64,000 nt of DNA from Aquirufa lenticrescens (GTDB taxonomy: Bacteria; Bacteroidota; Bacteroidia; Cytophagales; Spirosomataceae), in the NCBI RefSeq assembly GCF_019916085.1, contig NZ_CP049834.1:775501-839500 (forward strand), read 5' to 3'. The translations under genes were made by a program, and so were the position numbers. The stretch's first letter is position 1. The number at the start of each line of letters is the position of its first letter. Below are positions 28,263 through 36,781 of this stretch, in pieces. Below the pieces are notes generated by a model that searched no databases, had not been told where the DNA came from, and worked only from the letters and a program-made list of their open reading frames with translations.

Positions 28263-29816
28263 ATGAAAAAAGCTCTTTTCTTATTTTTCAGCGTACTTAC
28301 GCTGAACACGGCTGTGGCCCAAATCTATACTTATCCCAGTTTAGCGAAACAGTTTTCCACTAGCTATTCCTTGGGCACGGCGCGTATGCAGGCCTTAGGT
28401 GGTGCGAATACGGCGTTAGGGGCTGACTTGAGTTCCATTACTGGAAACCCAGCTGGTCTAGGTTTGTATACTCGTTCTGAGGTAAATATGAGTTTGGCCT
28501 ATACCGGGGTTCAAACCAAGTCGACCTATTTAAGTACTTCCAATGTGGCATCAGAAAATCAAATCCAAATGCCTACGCTAGGAATGGTTATTTCTAGTAA
28601 TAACTTAAGTGGAGGGGATTGGCATGGATCATTGGGGTTTGGTTATTCTCGTCAAGCTATTTTTATTCAACCCATTCAAATTTCTGGTACAAATAACCGT
28701 AGTTCTTTGTTAGATAACTTTATCGAAAAGGCGAATGATAAAGGAGCCACAGGTGCGAGTTTAGATGACGAATATGATTCCTATTCTGGGACGGCTTCAT
28801 CTGCTGAGGCTTTGGCCTATCAAACCTATCTAATCAATCCGAATGCTGCTTCTGGAGGTGCTCCATTTGAGCGTTTTCAGCCTTTATTACCCACAAATCA
28901 ATATGGATCAGCTACTAACACGGGCGCATTAACATCCTGGGATTTTGCCTATGGCGCGTCCTATCGAGATAAGTTCTACTTAGGAGCGGGTTTGCATTTT
29001 TCTAAAATAACGGCCAGTTCTTCGACTACTTGGGAAGATGAATTTGTAGGGGCTAAAAATGTGGCAGGATTTCAATATGCAGAGACCTTATTAACTTCTG
29101 GATCTGGTATTGCCATCAGCTTAGGTGGAATTTATAAAGTCAATCCTTCGCTTCGTTTGTCTCTAGCTTTTAGAAGTCCAACTTATTATGACCAAATGAA
29201 TGAGACATACGATGCACGTTTGTCCCCAAACGTCATTGGAATTCCGGCTATTGGTTCCACCGGAAATCCAATAACGATCACCAAGGTGAATCCGATGCGC
29301 TTAACGACAAATGAATTCACCTATCAATTATTAAGCCCAATGAAAGTTTCAGGTGGTTTCGCCTTTTTCTTTTTGAAGAAAGGATTCTTAACAGCGGATG
29401 TGGAATATGTGGGATACGGTGGAATGAAAGTTTATTCTGCAGAATTAGGTGGTTCAGCTAATCAAGCTTTTCAGTCGAAGTACAATGGTCAAATCTCCCG
29501 CAATTTTGAAGGTGCTTTGAATCTTAAAGTAGGATTTGAAATTCGTGTTTCTCCCTCTTTAAGTATTAGAAGTGGCGCGGCGATGTTTGGAAGTGGATAT
29601 GCCCAAAGCTATGACACCATCGATCGCAATGCTTTTCAATTCTCTGGAGGAATTGGCTACCGTAAATCGAACTTCTACTTGGATTTAACAGCTATTCAGC
29701 GTACGCAAAAGGATGCTTATACGCCATATACCCTAAAAAATACAGCTGATTATAGTTCGGCTACGGTAGATCTAACGTCCACACAATTGATGCTGGGAGG
29801 AGGAATCTACTTCTAA
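28263..29816 (+). CDS. FadL/OmpP1-like outer-membrane protein
   Basis: The 517-residue protein has a signal peptide (MKKALFLFFSVLTLNTAVAQ). A mature start with GTARMQALGGANTALGAD and TGNPAGLGLYT is typical of the OmpP1/FadL/TodX transport barrel family in Bacteroidota. The rest is beta-strand-rich and ends in an aromatic residue (GGGIYF), as outer-membrane barrels do. It probably lets hydrophobic compounds cross the outer membrane. It is second in a two-gene unit with the aromatic-rich lipoprotein. Its stop interlocks by four bases with the aroK stop. Confidence 0.8.
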   Translation: MKKALFLFFSVLTLNTAVAQIYTYPSLAKQFSTSYSLGTARMQALGGANTALGADLSSITGNPAGLGLYTRSEVNMSLAYTGVQTKSTYLSTSNVASENQIQMPTLGMVISSNNLSGGDWHGSLGFGYSRQAIFIQPIQISGTNNRSSLLDNFIEKANDKGATGASLDDEYDSYSGTASSAEALAYQTYLINPNAASGGAPFERFQPLLPTNQYGSATNTGALTSWDFAYGASYRDKFYLGAGLHFSKITASSSTTWEDEFVGAKNVAGFQYAETLLTSGSGIAISLGGIYKVNPSLRLSLAFRSPTYYDQMNETYDARLSPNVIGIPAIGSTGNPITITKVNPMRLTTNEFTYQLLSPMKVSGGFAFFFLKKGFLTADVEYVGYGGMKVYSAELGGSANQAFQSKYNGQISRNFEGALNLKVGFEIRVSPSLSIRSGAAMFGSGYAQSYDTIDRNAFQFSGGIGYRKSNFYLDLTAIQRTQKDAYTPYTLKNTADYSSATVDLTSTQLMLGGGIYF

Positions 29817-30331
29817 ACGGGTAAGTATTGGTCTAACAGCCAAAGTAGCTGGCTAACGGTGATTTCTCCGTCTACTTGAACATCAGCTTGCTGATAAAAA
29901 GGTAAGCGCTCCTCGAAGGTTTTTTTGATGGAGGCGATCACCACTTCTTCACTTTGGGTCTTATCTAACAAAGGACGGTTGTTACCTTGTGCTTTGTATA
30001 AACGCTTCGCTAAATCATTTACATCTACGTTTAGGAATACACTGACGCCATTTTGCTTAATGAAGTCCATATTGTCATGAAAGCAAGGTACCCCGCCACC
30101 CGTTGCAATCACCATCGATTGATCCGGTTGAAAACCTCGAAGGGTCTTTTTTTCTATTTCGCGGAAATGCGCCTCACCAAAATTCGAAAAAATCTCAGAC
30201 ACTGTCTTCTGTTCACGGGTCTCAATCAACTTATCCATGTCCATGAAGGAGTAACCAATATTCTTTGCTAATTCTTTCCCTAAGGTACTTTTACCCGAGG
30301 AGGGCATTCCTACTAAATAGATATTCTTCAT
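29813..30331 (-). CDS. aroK: Shikimate kinase
   Basis: AroK phosphorylates shikimate at O3 in aromatic amino-acid synthesis. The 172-residue protein has the P-loop GMPSSGKST near 8-16, the substrate-binding MDMDKLIE and FREIEKKTL, TGGGVPCF and the lid arginine region GNNRPLLDK. It lies seven bases after the BT_3928-family gene and is probably co-transcribed with it and DUF1599. Another shikimate-pathway gene in the window is aroQ at 39 kb. Confidence 0.94.
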   Translation of the reverse strand: MKNIYLVGMPSSGKSTLGKELAKNIGYSFMDMDKLIETREQKTVSEIFSNFGEAHFREIEKKTLRGFQPDQSMVIATGGGVPCFHDNMDFIKQNGVSVFLNVDVNDLAKRLYKAQGNNRPLLDKTQSEEVVIASIKKTFEERLPFYQQADVQVDGEITVSQLLWLLDQYLPV

Positions 30332-30338
30332 TCTGGTT

Positions 30339-31421
30339 TTATTCTAGGCTTTGTTGAATCTCATCCGCGGAGGGTAGGGCATAGGAAGACCATTTTCCTT
30401 TGACCGTTCCATCTTTTACTAGCCACAATCCTGGACTAGAGCGAACGATTGTTTTGAGTATTTTCGTATCGGCAGAAAGCGCCGGGAACGCTAATTGGTA
30501 TTTATGACGTAACGCGTTGACCTCCGCATCTGGTGAGGCTGAAACTAACCAAACGGTGATGTTTTTCAAACCTTTCGTTAGCTGTTCAATTTGCGGTAAA
30601 GCTCCCTCATTCATGTGGTGAATGTTTGGGATAATGACCATCAATTTCGCCCTTTTAAAGCTTTCTTGCGTATAATTAGTCGTATCTCCCTCAGCCCACA
30701 ATTGATAATCAGTAATTAGTGGTCTAGCCTCTTTTTCATTCGTCGCCTGCATCGAGATGAATTGGGCTGTCGTGTCAGTAGGCATCTCGGTTAGAGATGT
30801 CTCAACACCTTTGATTTTGTACACGTAGGAGAATTTTAAAGGCTCCCGTTCTTTCATATTCGTGGGAATATGATCGCCTACCGCATACGGTAATCCATCG
30901 CTGATAGGGAGGTGGAAATAGCAGAAGGTACCTAGTGCAAAGCTAGCGATGGCTGTTATTGCTACCCATTTACCCGTTTTTCGATCTTCCGGTTTCTTTG
31001 CAATCAGTAAGATGGCCGTCAAGACAAGCAAGAAAATATCTTTTCCGAAAGACGTCCAGGGAGTTAATTTGATCGTTTCTCCAAAACATCCACAGTCCGT
31101 TACCTTGTTGAAATAGGCCGAATAGAAAGTCAGGAATCCAAAGAAAGCGAGGATTCCTACAAAGGCATATAAGGTCTGTTTGATGCGGTAATTTAGGGCA
31201 AGTGCTACCGCTAAAACGATTTCTAAGCTACTTAATAGGATGGATAGTATGAGCGCATAGGGAATCCAAAACTTCCAAAAGCCCGCCATAAACGCGAAGT
31301 CTACCGAGAATACCTCGAAGTATTCTTCTAGCTTTAGTTGGGTTCCGATTGGGTCGTTCAATTTAATGAGACCTGAGAAGATGAAAATCCCCACCAATAA
31401 AATCTTCGCGATTTTGGTCAT
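30339..31421 (-). CDS. BT_3928-family membrane protein (DoxX-like)
   Basis: The 360-residue protein has a DoxX/MauE-like membrane part, with helices at about residues 5-20, 44-75, 84-104, 124-141 and 150-170. A soluble thioredoxin-like C-terminal part follows (about 175-360). A DCGCFG motif near 110 is typical of the Bacteroidota BT_3928 family. The function is not established; a redox role is suggested by the cysteines. The start overlaps the DUF1599 stop by one base (TAATG), so the genes are translationally coupled. Confidence 0.85.
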   Translation of the reverse strand: MTKIAKILLVGIFIFSGLIKLNDPIGTQLKLEEYFEVFSVDFAFMAGFWKFWIPYALILSILLSSLEIVLAVALALNYRIKQTLYAFVGILAFFGFLTFYSAYFNKVTDCGCFGETIKLTPWTSFGKDIFLLVLTAILLIAKKPEDRKTGKWVAITAIASFALGTFCYFHLPISDGLPYAVGDHIPTNMKEREPLKFSYVYKIKGVETSLTEMPTDTTAQFISMQATNEKEARPLITDYQLWAEGDTTNYTQESFKRAKLMVIIPNIHHMNEGALPQIEQLTKGLKNITVWLVSASPDAEVNALRHKYQLAFPALSADTKILKTIVRSSPGLWLVKDGTVKGKWSSYALPSADEIQQSLE

Positions 31422-31999
31422 TATTGCTGTTGTTGCTGCTGTTGCTCGCCTTTCAATGTGATCAAGCAGAACACGGCGTAATTAAGCATGTCTTGGTAAT
31501 TAGCTTCCACGCCCTCTGAAACCAATGTTTTACCATCATTGTTTTCGATTTGTTTTGTACGGAAAATCTTCATCAGAATTAAATCCGTCATACTGCTGAT
31601 GCGCATATCCCGCCAAGCCTCGCCGTAATCGTGGTTTTTATTGCGCAATAATTCTAAGGTGATTTCTACTTGCTCATCGTATATACGGCCTAGTTCCTCT
31701 GGTGCAAATTCCATTTGGTCAGATCCTTCAAGCGATTTTTGAATCAGCGCGATGATGCAATAGTTGATGATTCCAATGAATTCTCCTTCGATGCCATCCT
31801 CGATTTTTTGCGCACCTTTTTCTTGGATACTGCGAATGCGTTGAGCTTTGATGAAGATTTGGTCAGTTAAGCTAGGTAGTCGTAAAATTCTCCATGAAGT
31901 ACCGTAATCTTTGTTTTTTTTATCAAACAAGGCTTTGCAGAATGAAATTACTTGGCGATATTCGATTTCGGTTTGGGAAGGCGTTGAGTCCCTATTCAT
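31421..31999 (-). CDS. DUF1599 protein with C-terminal polyglutamine tail
   Basis: The 192-residue protein contains two copies of the DUF1599 unit, seen as KNKDYGTSWRILR near 33 and KNHDYGEAWRDMR near 120, each followed by an S(L/M)TD and helical stretch. The domain has been linked to nucleotide metabolism or modification, but the reaction is not known. The last seven residues are all glutamine, from a CAA/CAG run. The gene is divergent from folP and upstream of the BT_3928 gene, a neighbourhood I know from other Bacteroidota. Confidence 0.85.
   Translation of the reverse strand: MNRDSTPSQTEIEYRQVISFCKALFDKKNKDYGTSWRILRLPSLTDQIFIKAQRIRSIQEKGAQKIEDGIEGEFIGIINYCIIALIQKSLEGSDQMEFAPEELGRIYDEQVEITLELLRNKNHDYGEAWRDMRISSMTDLILMKIFRTKQIENNDGKTLVSEGVEANYQDMLNYAVFCLITLKGEQQQQQQQ
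31424..31444 (-). repeat. CAA/CAG trinucleotide run
   Basis: Seven consecutive glutamine codons (mixed CAA and CAG) end the DUF1599 gene directly before its stop. Because the unit is three bases, slippage would change only the tail length and not the downstream coupling to the BT_3928 gene. Confidence 0.8.
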
Positions 32000-32039
32000 A
32001 GATACAGTTTTTAGACGATGCTCACGTTTTTATAGCCTA

Positions 32040-32047
32040 CAAAATTA
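32040..32047 (-). promoter_or_regulatory. Possible -7 box for DUF1599
   Basis: On the minus strand TAATTTTG fits TAnnTTTG and lies about 40 bases before the DUF1599 ATG. No clear -33 box is seen. Confidence 0.3.
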
Positions 32048-32073
32048 TTTAAATTATCCTAAATTCACTCGAT

Positions 32074-32943
32074 TTGGACGCTCTTTTTTCCACAAGTCAA
32101 ACAATCCGTTTAAATGGGCAATTGCTTGATTTTTCGAAGCCGCAAATCATGGGAATTTTAAACATCACCCCCGACTCCTTTTTTGAAGGTAGTCGTGTAT
32201 CGTCTGTAGAATTAGCCTTGAAACAGGCATCTTCCATGATCGCTGCCGGTGCTTTGATTTTGGATATCGGCGGACATTCGACTAGGCCTGGAGCAGCACC
32301 AGTGAGTCCAGAGGAAGAAATAGATCGGGTTTGTCCTATAATTTCTGCTATTTCCGCGGCATATCCATCTGTTATAATTTCAATAGATACTTACCGTGTT
32401 GCGGTTGCGAAGGCAGCTATGGCGGCTGGTGCCCATCTGTTTAATGATATTGGTGCTGGTCAAATGGACGAAGGAGTGTTCGATTACATCGTTGAAAATC
32501 AAGTTCCCTATATTCTCAGTCATAGTGTAGGGCGTTTCGAGCAAGTGCACGAAGTGCCAAACTATCAAAATGTCGTGGCAGAAGTATTACACGATTTATT
32601 GCCCAAAGTCCAAGAGCTACGTTCGCGCGGCTTCAAGGATTTGATTGTGGATCCCGGTTTTGGATTCTCTAAATCATTGGATCATAATTATAAACTTTTG
32701 GCTCATCTCCGCTCATTCAAATTACTAGGCGCTCCCATCTTAGCAGGCTTGTCGCGTAAGACGATGATTTGGAAAGAATTAGGCATTTCTGCGGATGAGG
32801 CTTTGAATGGATCATCGGTATTGCATACGGTTGCCTTATTGCAAGGTGCTTCCATTTTGCGCGTGCACGATGTAAAGGAGGCCAAAGAAACCATACAATT
32901 AGTTCACAAACTTCAACAAAATGGCATATCCCATTTATTATAA
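32074..32943 (+). CDS. folP: Dihydropteroate synthase (probable TTG start)
   Basis: FolP joins p-aminobenzoate to dihydropterin pyrophosphate in folate synthesis. The 289-residue protein has GILNITPDSFF near 28, DIGGHSTRPGA near 65 and DPGFGFSKS near 190, the pterin- and phosphate-binding loops. No ATG lies upstream of the conserved core, and a stop codon in frame is about 24 bases further up, so TTG at 32074 is the best start. The 3' end overlaps the class IV PLP gene by 23 bases, which suggests coupled expression. Confidence 0.93.
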   Translation: MDALFSTSQTIRLNGQLLDFSKPQIMGILNITPDSFFEGSRVSSVELALKQASSMIAAGALILDIGGHSTRPGAAPVSPEEEIDRVCPIISAISAAYPSVIISIDTYRVAVAKAAMAAGAHLFNDIGAGQMDEGVFDYIVENQVPYILSHSVGRFEQVHEVPNYQNVVAEVLHDLLPKVQELRSRGFKDLIVDPGFGFSKSLDHNYKLLAHLRSFKLLGAPILAGLSRKTMIWKELGISADEALNGSSVLHTVALLQGASILRVHDVKEAKETIQLVHKLQQNGISHLL

Positions 32944-33736
32944 AGGTGCTTGGCAAGATCCTGAACAGGTGACTGTGTCGGTTAAGGATGTCGGTTTCTT
33001 ACGTGGTTTTGGCATCTTCGATTTCTTCCGTATTATGGATGGGCATCCCATCTTTATGTCCGATCATTTGGATCGTTTTTTGAGTTCGGCTTCGAAAATG
33101 GGTTTGTCACATAGTTACTCGAAGGAATCGCTGGCTGCGTTAATTAATGAGATCGCGGCGCTTTCCGTCGATCCTTGTCTAGGAGTGAAATTGGTTTTAA
33201 CGGCCGGCTTCAGTTTAAATGGATTTGATCCGATAGGGGAATCTGAATTGTATATTTTTCCTGGGGTTTTCTCTTTTGCAGAGCCTACCGCCGGTATGCG
33301 TTTAATGAGTCGAGAATACAAGCGTGAAATGGCGGATATCAAATCACTGAATTATGCCTACGCTTTAAGGGAAATGCCAGCGGTTCGTGCCGCCGGAGGC
33401 GATGATTTGATTTACCATACTCCTGAGTTTGGTGTCTCAGAGTCCTCGCGGTCTAATTTGTTTTACGTCAAAGACGGAGTCATTCATACGCCTGCAGATC
33501 ATATTTTAGAGGGTATTACCCGTAAAATGGTGATTGCCTTAGCTTCCTCGGTTTACGAAGTTCGAGTGGGTAAATGTACTTTAGCAGATTTTATGAACGC
33601 TGATGAAGTCTTCACCACCGGGAGTACAAAGCGCGTCTTGCCTATTTTCTCCATTGATGGAAAACAGATAGGAGATGGGAAAAGGGGTGAGGTGACGGAG
33701 AGGCTGTATCAGCTTTTGCTAGTAAATGAGAAATGA
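32921..33736 (+). CDS. Class IV PLP aminotransferase/lyase (possible PabC)
   Basis: The 271-residue protein belongs to fold-type IV PLP enzymes: the PLP lysine is in DIKSLNYAYAL near 145, the conserved glutamate is in GVSESSRSNLF near 175 and TTGSTKRV is near 230. The family includes branched-chain and D-amino-acid aminotransferases and 4-amino-4-deoxychorismate lyase (PabC). The 23-base overlap with folP makes PabC attractive, because PabC makes the substrate that FolP uses, but sequence alone does not settle it. The final codons read into the heptad-repeat palindrome. Confidence 0.82.
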   Translation: MAYPIYYKGAWQDPEQVTVSVKDVGFLRGFGIFDFFRIMDGHPIFMSDHLDRFLSSASKMGLSHSYSKESLAALINEIAALSVDPCLGVKLVLTAGFSLNGFDPIGESELYIFPGVFSFAEPTAGMRLMSREYKREMADIKSLNYAYALREMPAVRAAGGDDLIYHTPEFGVSESSRSNLFYVKDGVIHTPADHILEGITRKMVIALASSVYEVRVGKCTLADFMNADEVFTTGSTKRVLPIFSIDGKQIGDGKRGEVTERLYQLLLVNEK

Positions 33737-33800
33737 TGGTAAATGGTAAGTGGTAAATGGTGAATGATCATTTACCATTCACCATTCATCATTCACCATT
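33737..33800. repeat. Inverted heptad array between convergent genes (TGGTAAA type)
   Basis: The left arm is four consecutive seven-base units (TGGTAAA, TGGTAAG, TGGTAAA, TGGTGAA). The right arm is four complementary units (TTTACCA, TTCACCA, TTCATCA, TTCACCA). The arms meet at TGATCA, with the axis between 33767 and 33768. Folded, about 31 of the positions in each arm align, with three mismatches and three G-U pairs. The element fills the whole space between two stop codons and is a likely two-way terminator, though without a T tract. Confidence 0.85.
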
Positions 33801-34315
33801 TATTTTGGCCTAAAAGCCTTCATATTCTCCTCCCTACACACTAAAAAAGGTCCACCAATTAGATCGATGCAATAAGGAATCGCTGGGAAAACAGCCTCTA
33901 AGCATTGTCTAATGGCTTTTGGTTTTCCTGGTAAATTCAAGATTAAGGTTTGGTTGCGAATGCCCGCTGTTTGACGGCTAAGGATCGCGGTAGGAACGTA
34001 TTGCAAGCTTACAGAGCGCATTAATTCCCCGAAACCTGGCATCATCTTTTGACATACTGCCTCAGTTGCTTCAGGAGTGACATCGCGTAAAGCGGGGCCA
34101 GTTCCACCTGTTGTTACCAATAGGCAAACTTCCTCAGACATTTCGATCATCTTGGCCTCGAGTTGATCTTGTTCGTCAGGTACGACGGCGTATACTACCT
34201 CAAAATCGGATTCCAGGTATTCTTTTAATAATTCCACTACGGCCTTGCCTGGAATATCTTCGTAGATACCCGCGCTAGCCCGGTCAGACACATTAATTAC
34301 GCCTATTTTGATCAT
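33800..34315 (-). CDS. mogA: MogA/MoaB-family molybdopterin protein
   Basis: The 171-residue protein has the MPT-binding motif VTTGGTGPALRDVTPEAT near 68-85, plus VINVSDRASAG at the start and NLPGKPKAI near 140, typical of MogA/MoaB, which adenylate molybdopterin in molybdenum cofactor synthesis. No other cofactor gene is in the window, so the pathway position is by family only. The start overlaps the tcdA stop by 23 bases. The stop lies at the edge of the heptad palindrome. Confidence 0.85.
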   Translation of the reverse strand: MIKIGVINVSDRASAGIYEDIPGKAVVELLKEYLESDFEVVYAVVPDEQDQLEAKMIEMSEEVCLLVTTGGTGPALRDVTPEATEAVCQKMMPGFGELMRSVSLQYVPTAILSRQTAGIRNQTLILNLPGKPKAIRQCLEAVFPAIPYCIDLIGGPFLVCREENMKAFRPK

Positions 34316-35084
34316 TCTTTTTAGGTAATTTAAGTTTTTTCTCCATCGGGATCGGCTCGTCTAATAGATCACGAATGACGATGGATGCGACTACACCTCC
34401 AAAGGCAGCTGGTAAATAAGAGATAGTTCCGTAAGCAGACTTTTTGAAGTTGCTTCCGTCTGTTAGGATAAGCGATTCGTCTTTGACTTTTTCCAAAGAA
34501 AAAACGGTCTTAATCCCTTTGCCTACACCCATTTTACGAATGCGTTTGCGGACTAAAGAAGCTAAATAGCATTCACGGGTATCAAATAAATCAGCTGTTC
34601 TGATTTTAGTAGGATCCATTTTGCCCCCAGCCCCCATAGAGCTAGCGATTTTAAATCCTAGGTCGTAAGCCGTTTTTAGTAAAGTGACTTTAGGCGTTAC
34701 AGAGTCGATACAGTCCATGACGTAATCGAATTTATTTGTCTCAAGCAAGTTCTTCGCTTCTTCTGGGCTTAAAAATTGCTCGATGGCCGTTAGTTCGAGT
34801 GCGGGGTTGATGGCTCGTAAGCGTTCGGCCATAATTTGGGCTTTGGAAACCCCATGGTTAGTCGCTAAAGCAGGTAATTGTCTATTGCGATTCGTTGGAT
34901 CTACCACGTCTCCATCGACAATCGTCATTCGGCCTACGCCAGAACGTGCGATGAATTCTGCGGCAAAGGAGCCTACGCCCCCTAATCCGACTACTAAAAC
35001 GTGTGATTTTTGTAATTTATCGATCCCTTCCGGTCCGATCAAGAGTTCAGAGCGGCTTAGCCAGCTTAGATCATTGTTTGGCAT
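34293..35084 (-). CDS. tcdA: TcdA-type tRNA threonylcarbamoyladenosine dehydratase
   Basis: TcdA (CsdL) cyclises t6A37 in tRNA to ct6A using ATP. The 263-residue protein is of the E1/ThiF fold, with the nucleotide loop GLGGVGSFAAE near 34, VDGDVVDPTNRNRQ near 58, MDCIDSVTPK near 118 and the TcdA-like RTADLFDTRECYLASLVRKRIRK near 165, which is not found in HesA/MoeB relatives. It lacks the C-terminal rhodanese domain of MoeB types. It lies two bases from the glycosyltransferase gene and overlaps mogA. Confidence 0.88.
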   Translation of the reverse strand: MPNNDLSWLSRSELLIGPEGIDKLQKSHVLVVGLGGVGSFAAEFIARSGVGRMTIVDGDVVDPTNRNRQLPALATNHGVSKAQIMAERLRAINPALELTAIEQFLSPEEAKNLLETNKFDYVMDCIDSVTPKVTLLKTAYDLGFKIASSMGAGGKMDPTKIRTADLFDTRECYLASLVRKRIRKMGVGKGIKTVFSLEKVKDESLILTDGSNFKKSAYGTISYLPAAFGGVVASIVIRDLLDEPIPMEKKLKLPKKNDQNRRN

Positions 35085-35086
35085 AA

Positions 35087-36040
35087 TTAGGATATTTCTT
35101 CCTTGATTTGATAATTCGTCGTCTTATCTGAGTTCGTAATCAATAACTCCCCGATAAATCCCGCTAAAAAGAGCTGTACGCCCAATATGATAGCAACAAG
35201 TGCTAAAAAGAATAGTGGATTATCTGTGACGTTGCGGTACTTTAAATTATAAGCAATGTTATACAATTTAACACCGATTAGATAAATCGTTAAGCATGAC
35301 CCCGTTAAAAAAGATAGGATACCGAGGCTTCCAAATAAGTGCATCGGGCGTTTCCCAAAAATCTGCACAAATGAAATCGATAATAGATCCAAGAAACCAT
35401 ACAGGAAGCGCTCTAAACCAAATTTAGTCACACCATACTTGCGCGCCTGGTGTTGAACTACCTTCTCGCCAATCTTCGTAAATCCGTTCCATTTCGCTTG
35501 AACGGGTATGTAGCGGTGCATTTCACCATACAGACGTAAGGTTTTCACCACCTCAATTTTATAAGCTTTTAAGCCGCAATTGAAGTCGTGCAAATGTACG
35601 CCAGACAATTTACGGGTTGCTGCATTGTATAATTTAGTGGGAATTGTCTTAGAAATAGGATCGAATCGCTTCTGCTTCCAGCCTGAAATGAGGTCGTAGT
35701 TTTCTTCAGTAATTAAGCGATACAATTCAGGAATTTCGTCTGGTGAATCCTGTAAATCAGCATCCATGGTGATCACTACTTGACCGGATGCCTTGCTGAA
35801 TCCTTCGTGAAGAGCTGCCGATTTACCATAATTACGCGCAAAAGAGATAGCTAAAATCGTGCTGTATTGCGTGGATAATTGCTTTAAAACCTCCCAAGAA
35901 TTGTCGTTGCTGCCATCGTTTACGAAGATCATCTCGTAAGAAAACGCATTTTCTTTCATCACTCGATCGATCCAAGAACATAGTTCTGGAAGCGATTCGG
36001 CTTCGTTATAAAGAGGTACTACGATGGATAGCTGTAACAT
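35087..36040 (-). CDS. Family 2 glycosyltransferase with two C-terminal membrane helices
   Basis: The 317-residue protein has a GT2 catalytic part with PLYNEAESLPE near 9-19, VNDGSNDNSW near 40 and the metal-binding DADLQDSPDE near 95, followed by FNCGLKAYK near 160. Two hydrophobic segments at about 230-255 and 270-295 anchor it. The arrangement matches GtrB/dolichol-phosphate-mannose-synthase-like enzymes, which load a sugar onto undecaprenyl phosphate at the inner membrane. The sugar is unknown. It is upstream of tcdA and mogA on the same strand. Confidence 0.85.
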   Translation of the reverse strand: MLQLSIVVPLYNEAESLPELCSWIDRVMKENAFSYEMIFVNDGSNDNSWEVLKQLSTQYSTILAISFARNYGKSAALHEGFSKASGQVVITMDADLQDSPDEIPELYRLITEENYDLISGWKQKRFDPISKTIPTKLYNAATRKLSGVHLHDFNCGLKAYKIEVVKTLRLYGEMHRYIPVQAKWNGFTKIGEKVVQHQARKYGVTKFGLERFLYGFLDLLSISFVQIFGKRPMHLFGSLGILSFLTGSCLTIYLIGVKLYNIAYNLKYRNVTDNPLFFLALVAIILGVQLFLAGFIGELLITNSDKTTNYQIKEEIS

Positions 36041-36061
36041 ACGAGCAAAAATACAAAATAA

Positions 36062-36781
36062 TTATGAAGGAAAGATGATATAATAGGGTCTTAATAATTC
36101 GATGAATGCTGGGCTGTATTCGCCTAGGTCAGTTTTGATATTTATTCTCTTGTGATTAATGGGACTTTTTTCTCTCGAACCGCAGGCCATTACGCGTAAT
36201 ACGGGACTAGAGGGGTTGGAATGGATGGTTACTTTTTCATGGATGAAGAGCCCATTTGCCTGTAGCGATTGTTCGAATAAGGCCAAAACATCAGCCGGAT
36301 ACAGCACGGCAAATTCTCCCTCTTTAGTAAGTAATCGATCAATCGAGGCAGCTAAATCAGCCGGGCTCAAATGATCCGCGTGAATCGCCATATGTTTTGC
36401 TTCATCGGAAGCTGCGAGATGATTCGTGAAAAAGGGAGGGTTGGAGCAGATAAAGTCGAATTTTTCTTCAGGATTATAATTGCTGACATCTGTGAGGATT
36501 ACCTGCAGGCGCTCTTTGAATGGACTATTATTGAAATTTTCAGCCGCCACATTGGCCACTTCTGGATGAATTTCGAGAGCTTTCACAGTACAGTTGCGAT
36601 TTGTTTGTGTTAGCATTGAGGCTAGCAAGCCGCAACCCGTTCCAATATCAAGGCAATGGCCTCGTGCCTTCAGAGAAGACCAAGCGCCAAAAAGACAAGC
36701 CTCCGTACTAATCTTCAATCCCGGATTACCGTGATTTAGCGAAAATTGTTTGAACTCAAATGTGGATCTATTTTCGGCCAT
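36062..36781 (-). CDS. trmN6: tRNA1(Val) adenine-37 N6-methyltransferase
   Basis: The 239-residue protein is a SAM-dependent methyltransferase with the cofactor loop DIGTGCGLLA near 40 and the target motif CSNPPFF near 111, the NPPF signature of N6-adenine methyltransferases. The length and the opening FEFKQFSLNHGNPGLKIST resemble TrmN6 (YfiC). A different nucleic-acid target cannot be excluded. It overlaps rnhA by 14 bases and is probably co-transcribed with it. Confidence 0.82.
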   Translation of the reverse strand: MAENRSTFEFKQFSLNHGNPGLKISTEACLFGAWSSLKARGHCLDIGTGCGLLASMLTQTNRNCTVKALEIHPEVANVAAENFNNSPFKERLQVILTDVSNYNPEEKFDFICSNPPFFTNHLAASDEAKHMAIHADHLSPADLAASIDRLLTKEGEFAVLYPADVLALFEQSLQANGLFIHEKVTIHSNPSSPVLRVMACGSREKSPINHKRINIKTDLGEYSPAFIELLRPYYIIFPS

